Made by a program: the position numbers and the translations under genes. From Thalassotalea marina (GTDB taxonomy: Bacteria > Pseudomonadota > Gammaproteobacteria > Enterobacterales > Alteromonadaceae): a DNA stretch of 64,000 nucleotides. Shown in pieces: positions 8,878 through 18,555 of this stretch. The notes below the pieces were generated by a model. The model was given only the letters and a program-made list of their open reading frames with translations, searched no databases and was not told the DNA's origin. Numbering within the stretch: the stretch's first letter is position 1; each line of letters begins with the position of its first letter. Location: positions 1 through 64,000 of the forward strand of contig NZ_BNCK01000009.1 in NCBI RefSeq assembly GCF_014656435.1, written 5' to 3'.

Positions 8878-9032
8878 GTATCTCTCTATGAATTTAGCAC
8901 TGTGCAAGGATAGAATGCTAGGTTAGAATGCCTGTGTTTATTTTACCCGTTTGACATTTTAATTACATTAAGTAATTACCGCGGTTAAGTACATTTTGAA
9001 TTTGAAATAATAAAGTAGTGAAATCAAAGTCT

Positions 9033-9794
9033 ATGGACAATATGACAATTAAAACATTTTTATTTTTAACCTTATTAACACTCGTTGGTTGTTCTTCCTC
9101 TAACGAAACAGACGTGGATAAAGTTCCGGATAAATCAGCACAAGCACTGTTTGTTGATGCAAGAGAAGCTTTAGATAACGGCCTATACAAAAGAGCAATT
9201 CAAATTTTGTCGGCAATTGATTCAAGGTTTCCTTTTGGCCCAATTTCTCATCAAGTACAACTTGATTTAATTTATGCCTACTACAAAAGTAATGATGCCG
9301 AACAAGGTTTAGCATTAGCGGATCGATTTTTAAAGTTAAACCCAAATCATGCTGATGTTGATTATGTTTACTACATGCGAGCACTGATTAATTTGGCAAC
9401 AGAAGCTAACCTGTTCCAAGATTTAGCAGGAATTGATCGTTCAGATCGTGATCCAAGTGCTTCTAGAAGTGCCTTTAATGACTTAAAAACTATATTGACT
9501 GATTTTCCACAAAGTAAATATGCTGCCGACTCAAGAAAACGTATGATTGAAATAAAATCTCGTTTGGCAAAATATGAGTTGGCTGTTGCCAGATTTTATA
9601 TTGAACGTGAAGCTTATGCTTCCGCTGCAAACCGTGGCCGTTATATCGTACAGTATTACTCACCGAGTGAAGAAGTTGAGCAAGCATTAGAAATAATGAT
9701 TGAATGCTACGATAAAATGGGGCTTGATGATTTAAAGAGTAATGCCCTGCAAGTATTGGCTGCTAACTACCCTAAAAACAGTTTAGTAAAATAA
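9033..9794 (+). CDS. bamD: outer membrane assembly lipoprotein BamD
   Basis: Essential lipoprotein of the BAM complex that folds beta-barrel proteins into the outer membrane. A short signal sequence ends in the lipobox LVGC, and the mature part is a set of TPR-like helical repeats (ALFVDAREALDNGLYKRAI..., DADYVYYMRAL-type segments). The total of about 245-250 residues matches the family. The frame is open from a GTG at 9018. ATG 9033 or ATG 9042 (preceded by GGA) is more likely, since both give a normal lipoprotein signal. Divergent from rluD and followed by a shared terminator with glnB. Confidence 0.95.
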   Translation: MDNMTIKTFLFLTLLTLVGCSSSNETDVDKVPDKSAQALFVDAREALDNGLYKRAIQILSAIDSRFPFGPISHQVQLDLIYAYYKSNDAEQGLALADRFLKLNPNHADVDYVYYMRALINLATEANLFQDLAGIDRSDRDPSASRSAFNDLKTILTDFPQSKYAADSRKRMIEIKSRLAKYELAVARFYIEREAYASAANRGRYIVQYYSPSEEVEQALEIMIECYDKMGLDDLKSNALQVLAANYPKNSLVK

Positions 9795-9805
9795 ACTAAC
9801 CTCCA

Positions 9806-9835
9806 TAAAAAAGGGCATATTAATGCCCTTTTTTA
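9806..9835. terminator. bidirectional terminator between bamD and glnB
   Basis: AAAAGGGCAT / ATGCCCTTTT hairpin with A-run on the left and T-run on the right, between convergent genes, so it can serve both. Confidence 0.85.
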
Positions 9836-9843
9836 ATATTGTC

Positions 9844-10248
<405 letters not shown>

Positions 10249-10330
10249 CTAAGCAATTAACAGCACAATATAATTATTTTATTTGTTACACTTACCACCA
10301 TTGAAACAACACCCTAATGTAGGAATATTG

Positions 10331-11164
10331 ATGGATCCGCAAGCGATTATCGAAGAAATGAAAGTATTGCCTGAAATTGACACTGATTTTGAAATTAAAC
10401 GTCGTGTTAATTTTATAAAAAATAAGTTGGTGGAATCAGGACTAAAAACCTTAGTTTTAGGTATTAGTGGTGGTGTTGACTCATCAACTTGTGGCAAATT
10501 AGCTCAACTTGCTGTTGAACAACTAAACGCTCAGCACAAAGATGAATACAAATTTATAGCTGTAAGGCTTCCTTATGGTGAACAGGCCGATGAATCTGAT
10601 GCTCAATTAGCCATAGACTTTATCAATCCTTCGTTTTGCCTAATGCCAAATGTTCAACCCGGGGCTGACGGTATTCATTCAGAAATATTAACGTCTTTAA
10701 AAGGTTTTAATTTGTTAACGGCATCAGCAGAACAAATTGACTTTTCTAAGGGTAACGTCAAGGCTAGAACACGTATGGTGCTGCAATACCATATTGCGGG
10801 AATTCTTGGTGGTCTTGTACTTGGCACAGACCACTCGGCTGAAAATATTACGGGGTTCTTTACTAAATGGGGAGATGGTGCATGTGATCTAGCCCCTTTA
10901 TTTGGTTTATCTAAACGTCAAGTCAGACAACTTGCGAAAGCTTTAGGTGCTCCAGATTTGCTGGTAAACAAAGTACCAACAGCAGATTTAGAAGAGTTAT
11001 CACCAGGGAAAAAGGACGAAGATGCTTTAGGCATTACCTACGATGAGTTAGATGACTTTTTGGAAGGCAGGCAAGTACCAGAGCACATTCAACAGACAAT
11101 TATCTCAATTTACCAAAAAACAGTTCACAAACGAAAACCAATTCCAACAATTTACGACTCATAA
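10331..11164 (+). CDS. nadE: NAD synthetase, ammonia-dependent
   Basis: Last step of NAD biosynthesis: ATP-dependent amidation of deamido-NAD. The PP-loop ATPase motif SGGVDSS lies at residues 46-52 and GTDHSAEN downstream. There is no N-terminal glutaminase domain, so it uses free ammonia, like the E. coli enzyme of similar length (277 versus 275). The frame opens at 10283, but ATG 10331 is preceded by AGGA at 6-7 bases and aligns with the family start. It is placed beside the ammonia-signalling glnB, which may or may not matter. Confidence 0.96.
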   Translation: MDPQAIIEEMKVLPEIDTDFEIKRRVNFIKNKLVESGLKTLVLGISGGVDSSTCGKLAQLAVEQLNAQHKDEYKFIAVRLPYGEQADESDAQLAIDFINPSFCLMPNVQPGADGIHSEILTSLKGFNLLTASAEQIDFSKGNVKARTRMVLQYHIAGILGGLVLGTDHSAENITGFFTKWGDGACDLAPLFGLSKRQVRQLAKALGAPDLLVNKVPTADLEELSPGKKDEDALGITYDELDDFLEGRQVPEHIQQTIISIYQKTVHKRKPIPTIYDS

Positions 11165-11233
11165 TTTGTAGAACTTGCTTTATCGCTAAGTGTTTTCTAT
11201 ACCTTTAGGTTTTAGGTAATAGATATAAACAAT

Positions 11234-11794
11234 ATGAAAAAGGAAAAAGGACTTTCCTTGATTGAACTGCTAGTAACATTAGCTATTGTTGTGTGTTTAA
11301 TCTCGGTTGGGATACCAAGCTTCATCGACTTTTTAGTCAGAACGAAAGTTGATAATGAAATTTATCGAGTGTCGAAACTTTTACAAGTCGCCAGAAACAC
11401 CTCGATACATAGCAACTCTTATGTCACCGTCTGCCCAGTCGATACAAATACGCTGTGCCAACTGGATTGGTCTAAAACCATCATTGTATTTACTGACGCA
11501 AACAACAATAAAGTATTCGAACCTCATTTAGGCGAACAACAGCTGTCTCATAAAGACGCAACTTCACAGGGTGACAAGCTTTTGTATGCAAGGACTAGGA
11601 CAGGAATAACATACGCTCCAACTGGCCACTTATCAGGCTGGGGACAAAATGGTACCTTCAAGTATTGTCCTAAAGACCATTATGACAAAGCTAGAGGCAT
11701 TGTCGTCGCAACTTCTGGTCGCATTTATCAGAGTTTTCAAAATCTTTCGGGTAGAAATATCACACGCTCTAGACGAACGATATCGTGTACTTAA
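11234..11794 (+). CDS. FimT/GspH-type pseudopilin (basic C-terminus)
   Basis: 186-residue minor type IV pilin. A very short prepilin leader MKKEKG is followed by the processing site G|LSLIELLVTLAIV with Glu at +5, and then the hydrophobic helix shared by all type IV pilins. The GspH/FimT globular domain carries the TYAPTGHLSGWG and RGIVVATSGR elements. The C-terminus is Arg-rich (RNITRSRR) and ends in Cys, with a Cys pair earlier. FimT proteins of some bacteria bind DNA during natural transformation through C-terminal arginines; this tail fits that idea but does not prove it. No clear ribosome site is seen. It may start an operon with the second FimT gene. Confidence 0.85.
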   Translation: MKKEKGLSLIELLVTLAIVVCLISVGIPSFIDFLVRTKVDNEIYRVSKLLQVARNTSIHSNSYVTVCPVDTNTLCQLDWSKTIIVFTDANNNKVFEPHLGEQQLSHKDATSQGDKLLYARTRTGITYAPTGHLSGWGQNGTFKYCPKDHYDKARGIVVATSGRIYQSFQNLSGRNITRSRRTISCT

Positions 11795-11823
11795 TATGAA
11801 AAAGAAGTGTCGAGAACATGCTT

Positions 11824-11857
11824 AAATGTGGCTGATAACACAGTTTCAGCCACATTT
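11824..11857 (+). terminator. hairpin after the first fimT-like gene
   Basis: Perfect 12-bp arms AAATGTGGCTGA / TCAGCCACATTT with a 10-nt loop, but only a short T-run follows, so termination may be partial. It lies between the two tandem fimT-like genes. Confidence 0.55.
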
Positions 11858-11973
11858 ATCGTCGATTAATATTATCTACTCACAATAACGCCATTGATCT
11901 TTATATGTTTCTGTTTGTATTACTCGCTTAAAAGGTAAATCATTAGTAGACTTATATTAAGTATATTTGAAGC

Positions 11974-12570
11974 ATGGGTGCTGTAGTTATGACGCGTTGT
12001 AAGCAATTGAAACTTCAAAGGCAGTTGGTTAAAGGGATGACACTGATAGAAATCCTTATTACCTTAACTATTATTGGTTTGGCATCATTGATAGCGCTGC
12101 CGGCGTTATCAGAATTTACAGTTAAAACACGAGTTGACGCCGAAGTAATAGAATTACAACGGTTTTTAATCACCGCAAGAAATGCTGCAATTAATTCAGG
12201 AAAACAAGTTACTGTATGTCCACTTTCGAATGGCGCCTGTACCAATGGATGGAAAAACCAACTGACTATTTTTGTTAATGAAAATGACAACAATAACTAC
12301 AATGCAGCTAACGAGCAGATCGTAAAAATTAAAGCTGATATATCAAGTGACGATATCATCAAATTTACAGGAGGGGCAACGCTTGTATATTCACCAACTG
12401 GCAGGCTTATAGGTGGAAATAATGTTGCATTTACCTATTGCCCCAAAAACTACAATGCACTTGCTAGAGGTGTCAATATAGCTTTATCAGGTAGAGCTTA
12501 CCTTACTCAAGACACCGATAACGATGGTAAAGATGAAGATAGAAACGGCAACGAGTTAAACTGTACTTAG
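11974..12570 (+). CDS. FimT/GspH-type pseudopilin (acidic C-terminus)
   Basis: A second minor pilin of the same family: prepilin cleavage site KG|MTLIEILITLTIIG with Glu5, hydrophobic helix, GspH/FimT domain with LVYSPTGRLIGG and ARGVNIALSGRAY, and a C-terminal Cys. Its tail is strongly acidic (DTDNDGKDEDRNGN), opposite in charge to the neighbouring paralogue. The listed start gives a 21-residue leader; ATG at 11989 gives a shorter and equally plausible leader. It converges on the pilV-tapY2 operon transcribed from the other side. Confidence 0.85.
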   Translation: MGAVVMTRCKQLKLQRQLVKGMTLIEILITLTIIGLASLIALPALSEFTVKTRVDAEVIELQRFLITARNAAINSGKQVTVCPLSNGACTNGWKNQLTIFVNENDNNNYNAANEQIVKIKADISSDDIIKFTGGATLVYSPTGRLIGGNNVAFTYCPKNYNALARGVNIALSGRAYLTQDTDNDGKDEDRNGNELNCT

Positions 12571-12697
12571 TCCTATCTGCTGTGAAAAGTAGCAGTAACC
12601 AATATTGTTCATACATGTAATATGATTGAAGAGAAAAGTTAAAAGCATTAAAGAACACGGTATCTATTGTTAAACGGCTCTCAATTTTTCGTAAATC

Positions 12698-12750
12698 ATA
12701 GTCGAACTCTTGTATTATTTTATTTCAGTTAACACAAAAGGTTCGACTAT
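12698..12750. repeat. long-loop inverted repeat between convergent pilin genes
   Basis: Perfect 10-bp arms ATAGTCGAAC (12698-12707) and GTTCGACTAT (12741-12750) with a 33-nt AT-rich spacer. It lies between the stops of the second fimT-like gene and the tapY2-like gene. No U-run follows, so it is not a classical terminator. Confidence 0.45.
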
Positions 12751-12765
12751 TAAGTAGAGATTTGT

Positions 12766-13092
12766 TTACCTGATTTGTTTTTCTTCCAGCACATTTGCAC
12801 GCCCATGCTTAAATGCTACGTCGTTTTTTACGCACTGAAAAACCTTATAAACCTTAGCCTTTCCTGTTACGCCAGGTGCTCTAATTTCAGTATTTGGTAA
12901 TCGATTTTCTAAGGTGAGTATGAGCTCTTCACTTTTTACAGTTGATTTATAAATCACGCGTTTACCACCCATTAACTCCACATAGCATTTTGCCAACGTC
13001 TTTTCACTGACTAGTTGTTCAGATGTTTGAGCAAAAGCAAAGCTAGGGAGCAATAGCAAAGTCATTAAATACGTTAATTTAAATTTATTCAT
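12766..13092 (-). CDS. small exported protein, TapY2-like type IV pilus accessory protein
   Basis: 108 residues with a clear signal peptide (about 1-21, ending AFA|Q), then a small soluble domain with two cysteines (CYVELMGGKRVIY and FQCVKND). It is last in the minor pilin operon, 13 bases after pilE. That position and the Cys/GG pattern match what is annotated as TapY2 in Shewanella and Aeromonas relatives. The function is unknown beyond the pilus context. The name is a resemblance from memory and should be confirmed by profile search. Confidence 0.6.
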   Translation of the reverse strand: MNKFKLTYLMTLLLLPSFAFAQTSEQLVSEKTLAKCYVELMGGKRVIYKSTVKSEELILTLENRLPNTEIRAPGVTGKAKVYKVFQCVKNDVAFKHGRANVLEEKQIR

Positions 13093-13104
13093 CTTTAACC
13101 CCTG

Positions 13105-13509
13105 TTATTTATCCCAGCAACCTGAAGATGGCGTTGTTTCACCGGCTTCATTGATCGTTAACGATGTGCAGCCAGTATCTTTTACTTGTCCATTTTTTGC
13201 TGTAGCCGTTAAAACAAATGTATCACCATTAACCGTTGCATCTATGCTGTAAAAGCCACTTTCTGTGATGTACGGATCGGCAGGTGCTCCAAGTTGTCTC
13301 ATATCCGTCGTATACGCTTTGGTATCAACATAAACTTGCTCTTGCATATTAGCTAAGCGCAATAATTCCCTTTGCCCTTCCGTCCTATTGCCAGTTAAAA
13401 CAAAACTTTGATAAGAGGGATAGGCAACTGCTGCAATGATGCCAATAATAGACACCACGAGCATTAACTCAATCAAGGTAAAGCCCAGATATACCTTTCT
13501 ACAATACAT
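13105..13509 (-). CDS. pilE: type IV minor pilin PilE
   Basis: 134 residues: leader MYCRKVYLG, cleavage before FTLIELMLVVSIIGIIAAVAYPSYQ (Glu5 present), then a compact pilin domain with a C-terminal disulfide region (GCTSL ... SGCWDK). In the PilV-W-X-Y1-E cluster it is the small pilin that joins the priming complex at the pilus tip. The start codon follows directly on the pilY1 stop, so translation is coupled. Similar in layout to P. aeruginosa fimU-pilVWXY1Y2E. Confidence 0.88.
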   Translation of the reverse strand: MYCRKVYLGFTLIELMLVVSIIGIIAAVAYPSYQSFVLTGNRTEGQRELLRLANMQEQVYVDTKAYTTDMRQLGAPADPYITESGFYSIDATVNGDTFVLTATAKNGQVKDTGCTSLTINEAGETTPSSGCWDK

Positions 13510-16500
13510 TTATTGCACCTCTTTAACAGACAAGTTTGTACGAATAGTTTGTAAATTAAAACCGACAGGTACTATTCGACGCCCTACGATAATATTACCT
13601 TCGGGTTCATCAACCGTGTTGGCATCTCCGTCATCTTTTGGAACAACGATTAGGGTTGGCGATCCTAAAAACTGTTCAGAGATATAAACTTTGCGTTTGT
13701 CACCATCGGTTATGCCGTCTGGATTCTCAGAATCTACCCAGTTGTATTTATGAATACCCAATGCGAGATCTACCGCATAAAGCCACCCTTGACCGCCAGG
13801 TATTTCACACACTAACGTATTAGTATTTAATGAAGGTGGAATATAAGACGTTAAATAAGCAACGCCATTGATAACTGTAGCTTCCGATGTACTTTTTTCG
13901 CCTTGAGCTTTGTCAAACTCGATAAACCATCCAGATTTTTTACTCACCGCTATCTCCAACGTTTCGCGCTGTGCAGTTGATAAAGACTGAGCAAAAGGAT
14001 TATCGGTAAAATCATATAAATCTGACAAAGTCAGTGTAGTTGGTGTCGCGGGTACGGATGTGGAACTAAAAGACTGTGTACGAATATAACTATCTTTAAT
14101 CATAAAGAATGTATCTTGAGAGTCCTTGCCAAGCGGGTTAGATCTATCACCAGAACCCAGTAAAATAGCCTCATAGGGTTTTTCTTGGCGAGTAGCTATT
14201 GTTTCTGTATTGCCATTTACATCAGTTATCGTTGTTTCCAATGTTTCTGAAATAAATGTTCTTACAACTGTAGGCTCGCTAAAAAATCTTCTATCATCAT
14301 CATTACTAGTTGCTCCACCTAATGCAGCAAGTTTAAATACAGTCCATGGTTCATCGGCGTCTTGTGGATTTGCAGCTGGCATATCAACTCGCCACAGATC
14401 CCCTCCAGTATCACCAAAATAAAGCCGATCTGCCAATCCATTGCCGTCGCTATCCAATGTTGCTATCGAAGAAGCGATACTATGTTGTCCTGAAAAACTT
14501 GTTGTTCCACCCGACGGTGACAAGCTCCACTTTAACGAACCTGATTTCGCGTCAACCAAATATACCGCTCGACCAACACCGTCAGGCTGAGCGGGGCCAG
14601 CATTATCTTTCGATGTATCATAACCACCGCCAAAGATTACAACTGGCGCTGCAGTAGATCCAGTAGTATTAATGGCAGAGTATGTCACTTTAGGTTGAGA
14701 CCATGACTGCCCTAGCTCTCCAAATCCTGTGGTTGAATTATCAATATGCCAAAGCATCGTTGGCGCATCGGGTGAAGTAACATCCATCGCATAATATGAA
14801 CTGCCACCTCGCCTCAAACCAAAAAAGATGTAGACCTTATCAGTACCGTTAACAATACCGTCACCATTATCATCTTTGATATAAGAAGTGATTTTTCCAT
14901 CAATACCGTAGATTTTTGAAGCGCCAGAAAAGTTATCTCTAAGGCCTTTAACATTGCCAAAAAACTCTTTTGGCATAAATGCCCAAGATTCAGTTACCGT
15001 ATCATTGCTTGTATTATCTTCGAACATATGTAAAACACCCGCATTAGTTCCAATGACAATACGAATACTATTACCATAATTAAGCACTAACGGTTTGGAG
15101 TGTAATGGATCTGCAAACACATCAAATCGCATGTCGGTCTTTGAGGTGTCTTTGTCCTCATCATCGACGTCTATGCCTCGATGCCAATCTATGTATTCTT
15201 TAACCTCTGCTTCTGGAACACCAAAAACAGCAGCAATCCCAGCATCGTCAGTATAAGTTGTTTTTAGCTGATCATAATCAAATGTAGTTAAAGCGCCGTT
15301 GACACCAATATCGCTTATTAGGTTTCTAGAACTTACATTACGCAGCATAGATGCTACGCCACCTTCGGCCACTTTATCACCATCTTGAGAATTTGCTGCT
15401 GACCAGAAGCTTGTTACTGACTCAGAAAAATGCCCTGTATCTTCATTTAATGCAGGCACATTACTTTGACCATACTGTTTGTCATTTTTAACCTTATATT
15501 TTTTAAGGTTACCTTGCCATCGTGGCGAATTTTGAGGTTCAAACATTGCATAGTAAACCGCGTCTAACGTTTCGGTACGGTCAAAGTTATTTGCCGCAAC
15601 CGATGCCGATGTCAAACTTTCATTACTTGGCTCTAAGCGCTCAAATATCGAGGTTAAAGCGCTAGTTAATTGTGTATGATTATCCGCGTAAAAATATTGC
15701 CCGCCTCCCAATGAAGCCGTTTCTTTTAATAAATCTTCGGCTGCGGCTGCACCATCACTAAACCCGATAGTAAATGTTGTTATTTTTTGTACGCCATCAA
15801 GTGTTAAATTGATATCGTTGTTTTGCATCCAGCCAGCTAGCGCAGCAAGATAATTTCCATCGAATTTATTCCCTGAAAAGCTTACCGTGTTGCCATCAGC
15901 ATCAATAGATGTAAAACCTTCAATACTGGAATCTGCACCATTATCGTAAGTTGGTACACCATCGGTAATAATAATGACATAAGCATTACTGTTACACGTT
16001 TTCATCGGGGTTTGATATTTTGAATTCGAGACTACGGACGAATCCATTGGCGGCTGGTTTCGCGTATAACCCGGTCGATTAGAATCATCATTTCCAAAAT
16101 CAACATTTTTGCCTGAAAAATACAAAGATGCTTCATACAAGGTTTCACATAGAGGCGTCCACGTTTGAGGACTTAATTGATTTTGAATGATATCCAATAA
16201 AGCATTTTTATTAGCGACGTTCGATTCTTTAATACCAAACACAACTCGGCCGCCATTAGAATCGTTGGTACCATCACCATCGTTATAATTAAAGACCTGC
16301 AAGCCAAAATCTACGGACGGTGCTGATAAGATTACGCTGCTAATACTGTTTATCGCTTGATCTAATCGGCTAATTAACGTTTGATTTAACGTTTCATTGT
16401 GGTGCCATCTTAAATAGTTATCGGTATACAGAGTTACCAGTTGACCATCCCAAGTGACATTTGAATCCCCTACATTGGGTGTATGATAAATAGGGTTTCG

Positions 16501-17046
16501 TTTATTTCCTGCGCTATCAATAGGGTAACCTTCTGGCAAAGAAGAAATGTTTTTAGGGTTAGAGGAGGTGACATCGTCTTCACAATCAATGATTTCTATA
16601 TTGGCACCATTGTTATCTGGAATTTCAATCCAAGTGCCGTTGTTCCCCTTTATTTGATATTCGCGAATTCGACCTGTATAAAAACCGTTAATCGCTAGTA
16701 TATCAGCGGCAGTCTGACAACTGTTAATAGCGTCTAAGAAGCGTCGTGCCTCACTAGGGCTATCAGGAACGGGCAGAGAAGTTCCATCAACGCCACCTTT
16801 GGTGAAATATATAAACCGGTCTGATAATGAGTTCAGCCCGCCCACGGCTGGATATTCAATCGAGGGATCGTAAGGAGCAGCCACTTCATCTGTTGTACTC
16901 ATGCTTCCAGAGTTATCAAGAATAATGAGTACTTGAGGCCTGCTCGAGAGTGCTTTGACAGCCTCACTTATATAGAGCTCGATATCTTCACTAAAAACTA
17001 GCGTAGATACCGTTAGAGTCATTAACAATCCTACTAATTTTTTCAT
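13510..17046 (-). CDS. pilY1: type IV pilus tip adhesin/assembly factor PilY1 (PilC/PilY family)
   Basis: Large secreted or surface protein of about 1178 residues that sits at the pilus tip and controls extension, adhesion and surface sensing. A signal peptide is followed by a von Willebrand A domain with the MIDAS motif DNSGSMS (about 44-50), then a PilC/PilY C-terminal beta-propeller. The propeller contains an Asp-rich loop DSDGNGLADR with the spacing of the PilY1 calcium site, followed by GDTGGDLWRVD. The frame extends to a TTG at 17058, but ATG 17046 has GGGGA at 5 bases and gives a proper signal peptide. Fourth gene of the pilV operon. Confidence 0.92.
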   Translation of the reverse strand: MKKLVGLLMTLTVSTLVFSEDIELYISEAVKALSSRPQVLIILDNSGSMSTTDEVAAPYDPSIEYPAVGGLNSLSDRFIYFTKGGVDGTSLPVPDSPSEARRFLDAINSCQTAADILAINGFYTGRIREYQIKGNNGTWIEIPDNNGANIEIIDCEDDVTSSNPKNISSLPEGYPIDSAGNKRNPIYHTPNVGDSNVTWDGQLVTLYTDNYLRWHHNETLNQTLISRLDQAINSISSVILSAPSVDFGLQVFNYNDGDGTNDSNGGRVVFGIKESNVANKNALLDIIQNQLSPQTWTPLCETLYEASLYFSGKNVDFGNDDSNRPGYTRNQPPMDSSVVSNSKYQTPMKTCNSNAYVIIITDGVPTYDNGADSSIEGFTSIDADGNTVSFSGNKFDGNYLAALAGWMQNNDINLTLDGVQKITTFTIGFSDGAAAAEDLLKETASLGGGQYFYADNHTQLTSALTSIFERLEPSNESLTSASVAANNFDRTETLDAVYYAMFEPQNSPRWQGNLKKYKVKNDKQYGQSNVPALNEDTGHFSESVTSFWSAANSQDGDKVAEGGVASMLRNVSSRNLISDIGVNGALTTFDYDQLKTTYTDDAGIAAVFGVPEAEVKEYIDWHRGIDVDDEDKDTSKTDMRFDVFADPLHSKPLVLNYGNSIRIVIGTNAGVLHMFEDNTSNDTVTESWAFMPKEFFGNVKGLRDNFSGASKIYGIDGKITSYIKDDNGDGIVNGTDKVYIFFGLRRGGSSYYAMDVTSPDAPTMLWHIDNSTTGFGELGQSWSQPKVTYSAINTTGSTAAPVVIFGGGYDTSKDNAGPAQPDGVGRAVYLVDAKSGSLKWSLSPSGGTTSFSGQHSIASSIATLDSDGNGLADRLYFGDTGGDLWRVDMPAANPQDADEPWTVFKLAALGGATSNDDDRRFFSEPTVVRTFISETLETTITDVNGNTETIATRQEKPYEAILLGSGDRSNPLGKDSQDTFFMIKDSYIRTQSFSSTSVPATPTTLTLSDLYDFTDNPFAQSLSTAQRETLEIAVSKKSGWFIEFDKAQGEKSTSEATVINGVAYLTSYIPPSLNTNTLVCEIPGGQGWLYAVDLALGIHKYNWVDSENPDGITDGDKRKVYISEQFLGSPTLIVVPKDDGDANTVDEPEGNIIVGRRIVPVGFNLQTIRTNLSVKEVQ

Positions 17047-17065
17047 ACATTTCCCCAAAGGTCGT

Positions 17066-17551
17066 TTACTTCAGTAATTGTTGAGCCACGCCAGAATTGA
17101 CTTCAACTTCACTTGAGTTTCCTCGACCATATTGTCTTGTTACTTGCACATTTAACACGTTACAAGTAAATATCTGAACAGAAGAAGCAGCTCGAGTGTG
17201 GGGGCAATCTGCTTCTAGTTTAAATTCGTTATTTGCGATATCAACGCTTGCTGTTGCACCTGATTTAGTTGCAGGTAACAAGTCAGCCTGATTGTTATTT
17301 GGAAAGTTGTTTACTGAAATCGTACGTGCAAACACATTGGTTTTTCCAGGCGCTACCTGATTATAGATAACTTCATCAATAGCACTTATCGCTGCTTGAG
17401 TTGCGACCATTTTATCTTCACTCGCACCTGACATTTTTATGTCTGAGGTTGTGTTTTGCATCAATGCTGCAACTACAGCAGTCAAAGCAATTAAAAAAAC
17501 CAATGCGACGATCAACACAACGCCACGTTGCTTTGAATAGTTTCTATGCAT
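17066..17551 (-). CDS. pilX: type IV pilus minor pilin PilX
   Basis: 161 residues with a PilX-type N-terminus (QRGVVLIVALVFLIALTAVVAALMQNTTSDIKMS), a hydrophobic helix without the usual Glu5, and then a small globular domain with two Cys. PilX is part of the minor pilin complex that recruits PilY1, and pilY1 follows directly. The frame opens at 17569 inside pilW, but ATG 17551 has AGG-TAGG just upstream and lies beyond the pilW stop, so I prefer it. Confidence 0.85.
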   Translation of the reverse strand: MHRNYSKQRGVVLIVALVFLIALTAVVAALMQNTTSDIKMSGASEDKMVATQAAISAIDEVIYNQVAPGKTNVFARTISVNNFPNNNQADLLPATKSGATASVDIANNEFKLEADCPHTRAASSVQIFTCNVLNVQVTRQYGRGNSSEVEVNSGVAQQLLK

Positions 17552-17556
17552 AAAAC

Positions 17557-18555
17557 CTACCTCGGCCATGAGTCAACTCTAGCATTAAATAAGGTAACCG
17601 TAGACGTAAATAACATTCGTCTAAAGTTATCATTTACTGCAATATCTAGATCACCTAACGAATAAGTATTGTTGTTCGTGTACTTATTGTCAGGCACTAT
17701 ACTCCGAGCCAACACATATATTTTTACAGAAATAATATTAGTACCCGATGCGTTATTCCAATAGCCTTGTGTCATGTTTGTAGCTGACAAGTAAGAATTA
17801 ACTACGCCATCATCATCAGTATCAACACCAAACATAAAACGAATATATTCTATGCCATCTACTACAGGAGCAAATGACATTGTATTTGTTAGCCTTCCTT
17901 GCATAAGAACTGGTACATCGTAAGTCCCTTGATTTTGTTCGGTAACATAGTAGACATGATGCTGATATTCCCAGATACGGCTATTATCAATATCAGGTAT
18001 CGCTGCATTGCCTGCAAAGATTTCTCCATCACTTAAATTTGTGATCAAATAATAGTTATTTGCATTCAACGCTCCAGGGGCTAAAGGATCTGATACAACG
18101 CGCTTTAACTGAAGTATGTCAGAGCCAACAAACGCTGGAGCGCTATTGGCAAAACATCCTAAAGGATTACCTGCAACGGCTGTTGTACTCCAAAGCGTTC
18201 TAAAATTACCATTTGCGAGGGGAAAAGTAGCATTATTGATGCCTTCTCCTACACAGTCATTTCCTGGAGCTGCTGGCGCAATACCATTGAGGCTGGCAAG
18301 ATCAAAGGTACCAGTATAGTCTCCCCAAAAATCTTGTCGTAATAAATCATCTGAAATTAGGCTGAGTGCAAAGCGACCGTTCTCTTGTAATTCACCATAA
18401 CCAGATGTTTCCTCAGTAGTTGAACGTACATCAACAAATACACTTAAAATACCTGCCACCAAAAATAACCCAAGCGCCATGGCAACCATGAGCTCAACCA
18501 TGCTAAAACCTGCAAGTTTTTTTTCTTTTACTCGTTTATTCTTGACTATGTTCAT
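17557..18555 (-). CDS. pilW: type IV pilus minor pilin PilW
   Basis: 332 residues: a prepilin leader ending KLAG, then FSMVELMVAMALGLFLVAGILSVFVD with Glu5, the conserved QENGRFALSLISDDLLRQDFWGD segment typical of PilW, and a large beta-rich C-terminal domain. It overlaps the upstream pilV stop in a TGATG junction, which implies coupled translation. It bridges PilV and PilX in the priming complex of the pilus tip. Confidence 0.9.
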   Translation of the reverse strand: MNIVKNKRVKEKKLAGFSMVELMVAMALGLFLVAGILSVFVDVRSTTEETSGYGELQENGRFALSLISDDLLRQDFWGDYTGTFDLASLNGIAPAAPGNDCVGEGINNATFPLANGNFRTLWSTTAVAGNPLGCFANSAPAFVGSDILQLKRVVSDPLAPGALNANNYYLITNLSDGEIFAGNAAIPDIDNSRIWEYQHHVYYVTEQNQGTYDVPVLMQGRLTNTMSFAPVVDGIEYIRFMFGVDTDDDGVVNSYLSATNMTQGYWNNASGTNIISVKIYVLARSIVPDNKYTNNNTYSLGDLDIAVNDNFRRMLFTSTVTLFNARVDSWPR

